Shown: piece by piece, positions 61,336 to 64,000 of the stretch | Layout of the letters: the number at the start of each line of letters is the position of its first letter | How positions within the stretch are numbered: the stretch's first letter is position 1 | From: Paenibacillus_AB hodogayensis | GTDB taxonomy: Bacteria; Bacillota; Bacilli; Paenibacillales; NBRC-103111 | Direction of reading: 5' to 3' | Length of the DNA: 64,000 nucleotides | Assembly (NCBI RefSeq): GCF_039536325.1 | Contig: NZ_BAAAYO010000002.1 | Span: forward strand, 805,095 to 869,094 | Program-made: the position numbers and the translations under genes | Notes under the pieces: generated by a model | Told to the model about the DNA's origin: nothing | The model's input: the letters and a program-made list of their open reading frames with translations, nothing else | Databases searched by the model: none

Positions 61336-62565
61336 ATGTTATTTCCGTATGGTCATGGTCAAATCGAGCTTCCTTTTTGCGTCGATACCGTCGATCTGCT
61401 CGCTTATCACTCCAAGCCGGAGCAGACGGCCAGCGCTTTAATACGTCAGGCGCTCGAGCAGCCTGTCGCGGGAATGCCGCTGAAGGAGCTGGCGGTCGGG
61501 CGGAAGCGCGCTGTCATTCTGATCAGTGACGGCACCCGCCTGAGCCCGAGCCGGCTGTTCCTCCCGGCTCTGCTCGACGCGCTTAATGAAGCGGGCTTGG
61601 ACGACGACCGTATTCGAATTATCGTTGCGCTCGGCATGCACCGGAAACATACGGAGAAAGAACGGATTCAGCTTGTCGGCGAAGACATATACCGGCGGGT
61701 TGCGGTAGTCAATCATTCGCCCTTGTCGGAGCATTGCATCCATGTCGGCACGACCGCGCAAGGCACTCCGATTGAGCTGAACCGGCTCGTTCTGCAGGCC
61801 GATTTGTTGATCGCCACCGGGAACATCGAGCCCCATCGGCTCGTCGGTGTATCCGGCGGGGTCAAAGCGCTTGTACCGGGCGTCGCCTCGAAACGCTGTA
61901 TTCAGGCCAATCATGCCTTATCCCAACGGTTTCGGGCTTCACTGGGCGATCCGGACAACCCGATTCACCGCGACTTGGAGGAAGCGCTTCGGTTCGTTCC
62001 GATTCATTTCCTGTTCAACGTAGTGGCTAATCACCATGGCGAGCTGCTGGGGGCGTATGCCGGAGAGCCAGCAGCGGCTCACCGCCGAGGATTGGAGGAA
62101 GCGCGTAGCCGTTTTTTTATACCCGTGGACCGCACTTACGATTTGGTTGTCGTTTCCCCTGGAGGACATCCCAAGGATGCCCAACTGTACCAGGCTGTCA
62201 AAACCTTGCAAAATGCCGCGGCGTTTACAAAGCCCGGCGGCTCCATTATGCTGCTGTCCCGCTGCGAGGAGCTGTTCGGCAATGGCATGTTGCAATATTG
62301 GCTGGAAACGGTAGGCGACCGGGCGGAAATTGTAGCAAGACTTCAGCAGCAGTTTGTATTGGGCGCCCATAAGATCGCCCACATGGAGTCCATTCTCTCG
62401 CGGCATACGGTCTATTTGTATTCGCAAATGCCCGAGGCGTTAGTCGAATTGGCAGGCTTTATTCCCGTTGCAAACGTACAGGAGTGGGTGCAGGCGAGAA
62501 TCGGACGGGACGAGTGCCGTGTCGCTTACATGCCTTACGGAGCGTTGACTTTTCCATCGCCTTGA
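61336..62565 (+). CDS. LarA-family (DUF2088) protein, lactate-racemase-like
   Basis: A 409-residue homologue of the nickel-pincer enzyme lactate racemase. Equivalent motifs: VALGMHRKHT (histidine), and IEPHRLVGVSGGVKALVPGV with the histidine and the lysine that anchors the cofactor. No larB, larC or larE, which make the cofactor, is in view, so the enzyme depends on genes elsewhere or has another substrate. The start at 61336 fits the family's short N-terminus (MLFPYGHGQIELPF); an ATG 18 codons earlier is possible. Confidence 0.8.
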   Translation: MLFPYGHGQIELPFCVDTVDLLAYHSKPEQTASALIRQALEQPVAGMPLKELAVGRKRAVILISDGTRLSPSRLFLPALLDALNEAGLDDDRIRIIVALGMHRKHTEKERIQLVGEDIYRRVAVVNHSPLSEHCIHVGTTAQGTPIELNRLVLQADLLIATGNIEPHRLVGVSGGVKALVPGVASKRCIQANHALSQRFRASLGDPDNPIHRDLEEALRFVPIHFLFNVVANHHGELLGAYAGEPAAAHRRGLEEARSRFFIPVDRTYDLVVVSPGGHPKDAQLYQAVKTLQNAAAFTKPGGSIMLLSRCEELFGNGMLQYWLETVGDRAEIVARLQQQFVLGAHKIAHMESILSRHTVYLYSQMPEALVELAGFIPVANVQEWVQARIGRDECRVAYMPYGALTFPSP

Positions 62566-62678
62566 TCGGTTATCTCGTAACGCCACATTTCAGATGTGGT
62601 GACGGCATAGGCAATACGATACAATGAGGGGAAGAACCGGGTAGCATGGAAAGTAAATATTGAGGAGGAAAGCAGGAA

Positions 62679-62993
62679 ATGCCCATTATCGAAGTGACCG
62701 TTATTCCCGTCGGTACGGACACGACCAGTCTGAGCGGATACGTAGCGGAAATGCAGCGCTTGTTGATCGAGGCCGGTGACAGTATCCGCTACCAGCTTAC
62801 TCCCATGAGCACTATCCTTGAAGGAGATCTGGTTGTGTTGCTGAATGTCCTGCGTCGTCTGCACGAGTCCCCTTTCGCCGCTGGCGCAAACCGCGTATGC
62901 ACCACCATCAAGATCGACGATCGCCGCGACCGTCCGTCATCCATGGAGCAGAAGATGCGCTCCGTCGCGGAAAAGCTTACCCCCGCCCCGTAA
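62679..62993 (+). CDS. MTH1187-family thiamine-binding protein (YqgV-like)
   Basis: A 104-residue ferredoxin-like protein. It shows the family pattern IEVTVIPVGTDTTSLSGYVA and LTPMSTILEGDL. Members bind thiamine or related compounds. GAGGAGGAAAG precedes the ATG. It stands alone after the LarA-like gene, with a terminator downstream. Confidence 0.85.
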   Translation: MPIIEVTVIPVGTDTTSLSGYVAEMQRLLIEAGDSIRYQLTPMSTILEGDLVVLLNVLRRLHESPFAAGANRVCTTIKIDDRRDRPSSMEQKMRSVAEKLTPAP

Positions 62994-63023
62994 CGGGGCA
63001 TACCAGCATAAATTGAAGGCAAC

Positions 63024-63072
63024 GAAAAAGGGATCTTGTTCGCAGCCGCAGCTTACAAACGCAAGATCCCTT
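63024..63072 (-). terminator. Terminator after the tRNA cluster
   Basis: Minus strand AAGGGATCTTG...CAAGATCCCTT followed by TTTCG. Confidence 0.75.
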
Positions 63073-63147
63073 CAAGCAAAACGTCCGCAAAGGAGTGTCC
63101 GGAGGTATAAATACCAAAAAGCCTCACCGCAACAGGCGAGACTGAGA

Positions 63148-63220
63148 TGAGCCATGTAGGATTCGAACCTACGACACCCTGATTAAAAGTCAGGTGCTCT
63201 ACCAACTGAGCTAATGGCTC
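63148..63220 (-). tRNA. tRNA-Lys (TTT)
   Basis: A 73-nt cloverleaf: GAGCCAT pairs with ATGGCTC, anticodon TTT, T-arm GTAGGTTCGAATCCTAC. CCA not encoded. Last gene of the seven-gene cluster. Confidence 0.95.
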
Positions 63221-63269
63221 GCATTAGAGGCTTGCTCCAAGGCTAGCCAACTTACGAAAGAATCAGAAA

Positions 63270-63355
63270 TGGTGGAGGCTGATGGATTCGAACCACCGAA
63301 CTCGTCAGAGAACAGATTTACAGTCTGCTGCGTTTGGCCACTTCGCTAAGCCTCC
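63270..63355 (-). tRNA. tRNA-Tyr (GTA)
   Basis: An 86-nt class II tRNA with a long variable arm, anticodon GTA in CTGTAAATC, and CCA encoded. Confidence 0.95.
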
Positions 63356-63401
63356 ATGATTATGAAGTTTCCCGAATTATCCTTAGGAAGGGAAACGTAC
63401 A

Positions 63402-63477
<76 letters not shown>

Positions 63478-63528
63478 TTATGTAAATAACATGTCCGGCG
63501 ACCGCCGGAACTATGCAACAAGATAAAG

Positions 63529-63605
63529 TGGCGGAGCTGACGGGATTCGAACCCGCGGTCTCCTGCGTGACAGGCAGGCATGTTGGGCCACTACACCACA
63601 GCTCC
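63529..63605 (-). tRNA. tRNA-Asp (GTC)
   Basis: A 77-nt cloverleaf: GGAGCTG with CAGCTCC, anticodon GTC in CTGTCACGC, discriminator G, CCA encoded. Confidence 0.95.
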
Positions 63606-63629
63606 ATGAACTTTACCAAGTGAAGAAAA

Positions 63630-63705
63630 TGGTGGACGCTGACGGGATCGAACCGCCGACCCTCTGCTTGTAAGGCAGATGCTCTCCCGGCTGAGCTAAG
63701 CGTCC
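63630..63705 (-). tRNA. tRNA-Val (TAC)
   Basis: A 76-nt cloverleaf: GGACGCT with AGCGTCC, anticodon TAC in CTTACAAGC, CCA encoded. Confidence 0.95.
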
Positions 63706-63714
63706 GTATAAAGA

Positions 63715-63791
63715 TGGTAGCGGCGGAGGGAGTCGAACCCACGACCTCACGGGTATGAACCGTACGCTCTAGCCAGCTGAGCTACACCGCC
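63715..63791 (-). tRNA. tRNA-Met (CAT), elongator type
   Basis: A 77-nt cloverleaf: GGCGGTG with CGCCGCT (one G-T at the end), anticodon CAT in TTCATACC, CCA encoded. The acceptor pairing and the absence of initiator features point to the elongator. Confidence 0.92.
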
Positions 63792-63842
63792 ATCACAATA
63801 AGGAGAAAACCTATAAAGGTTCTTCCTGCAGGGTTGGTAAAA

Positions 63843-63928
63843 CGGAGAGAAAGGGATTCGAACCCTTGCGGCTGTTACACCCTAACGCTTTAGCAAAGCG
63901 CCCCCTTCGGCCTCTTGGGTATCTCTCC
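63843..63928 (-). tRNA. tRNA-Ser (GCT)
   Basis: An 86-nt class II tRNA with anticodon GCT in TTGCTAAA and a long variable arm. CCA not encoded. First of the cluster in transcription order. The 70 nt upstream of it, to the window edge, resemble spacer sequence near an rRNA operon but contain no gene. Confidence 0.93.
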
Positions 63929-64000
63929 ATAATTATTCCCTGAAAACTGAATGCGAAACGAAACGAGAAGTGCAAGTAGAAGGCTGGTTGGGTAACCAGC

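Noticed and set aside
63930..64000. Start of an rRNA gene at the right window edge
   Set aside because: The sequence resembles spacer near rRNA operons, but no 5S, 16S or 23S segment can be recognised in the 70 nt present.

Overview
The window looks like a Paenibacillus-type (Bacillota, Paenibacillaceae) chromosome. The signs are glycolytic and HPr-kinase operons laid out as in Bacilli, a copper-amine-oxidase-N-domain secreted protein, strong GGAGG ribosome sites, and a tmRNA whose tag reads GKQQQSYAFAA. All identifications were made by eye from motifs and gene order; no database search was run.

1-9.9 kb is a sugar-uptake locus built around a divergent promoter region. Leftward are a GH3 beta-glucosidase, a GH94 phosphorylase of the 1,2-beta-oligoglucan phosphorylase type and a LacI-family regulator. 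Rightward are a lipoprotein solute-binding protein and two permeases. The set matches the Listeria innocua beta-1,2-glucan locus. The 409-bp control region carries two consensus promoters and four identical GAAACGTTTC palindromes, two of them at the two predicted start sites. The locus has no ATPase; an MsmX/UgpC-type ATPase lies at 58.8 kb.

9.95-24.6 kb is an accessory island whose right edge is the intact tmRNA gene (ssrA, minus strand) and whose left edge is a broken ssrA fragment. Every gene in it is on the ssrA strand. At ten places the last bases of ssrA recur (TGGAGGCGA on the plus strand, one copy TGAAGGCGA), usually next to a hairpin terminator. They divide the island into gene-bearing blocks and gene-less ~225-bp units. 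Cargo includes a Kiwa-like pair, a GIY-YIG/NERD/Mrr-type nuclease trio, an FRG-domain protein, an ATPase-TIR gene with an in-frame stop, a sugar-acid dehydratase with a frameshifted aldo/keto reductase, and an AbrB-Doc toxin-antitoxin pair. No integrase is visible. This cassette-like array at ssrA is the most unusual part of the window.

24.6-46.3 kb is core genome: ssrA, smpB, rnr, secG, an M50-like membrane protease, the cggR-gap-pgk-tpiA-gpmI-eno operon (with a likely CggR operator), tRNA-Arg, clpP (with a likely CtsR operator), a secreted protein, an HPr-family gene, whiA, yvcK, rapZ, a ROK glucokinase and trxB.

46.3-64 kb holds a TPR-HTH protein, prs, a histidine operon (hisZ-G-D-B-H-F-IE, with hisA missing from its usual slot), an acetyltransferase, ppaX, lgt, hprK, the MsmX/UgpC ATPase, a PucR-type regulator, a LarA-family protein, a thiamine-binding-family protein and a seven-gene tRNA cluster. 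HprK, the HPr-family protein, the ATPase and the sugar locus suggest one carbon-control and sugar-import circuit.
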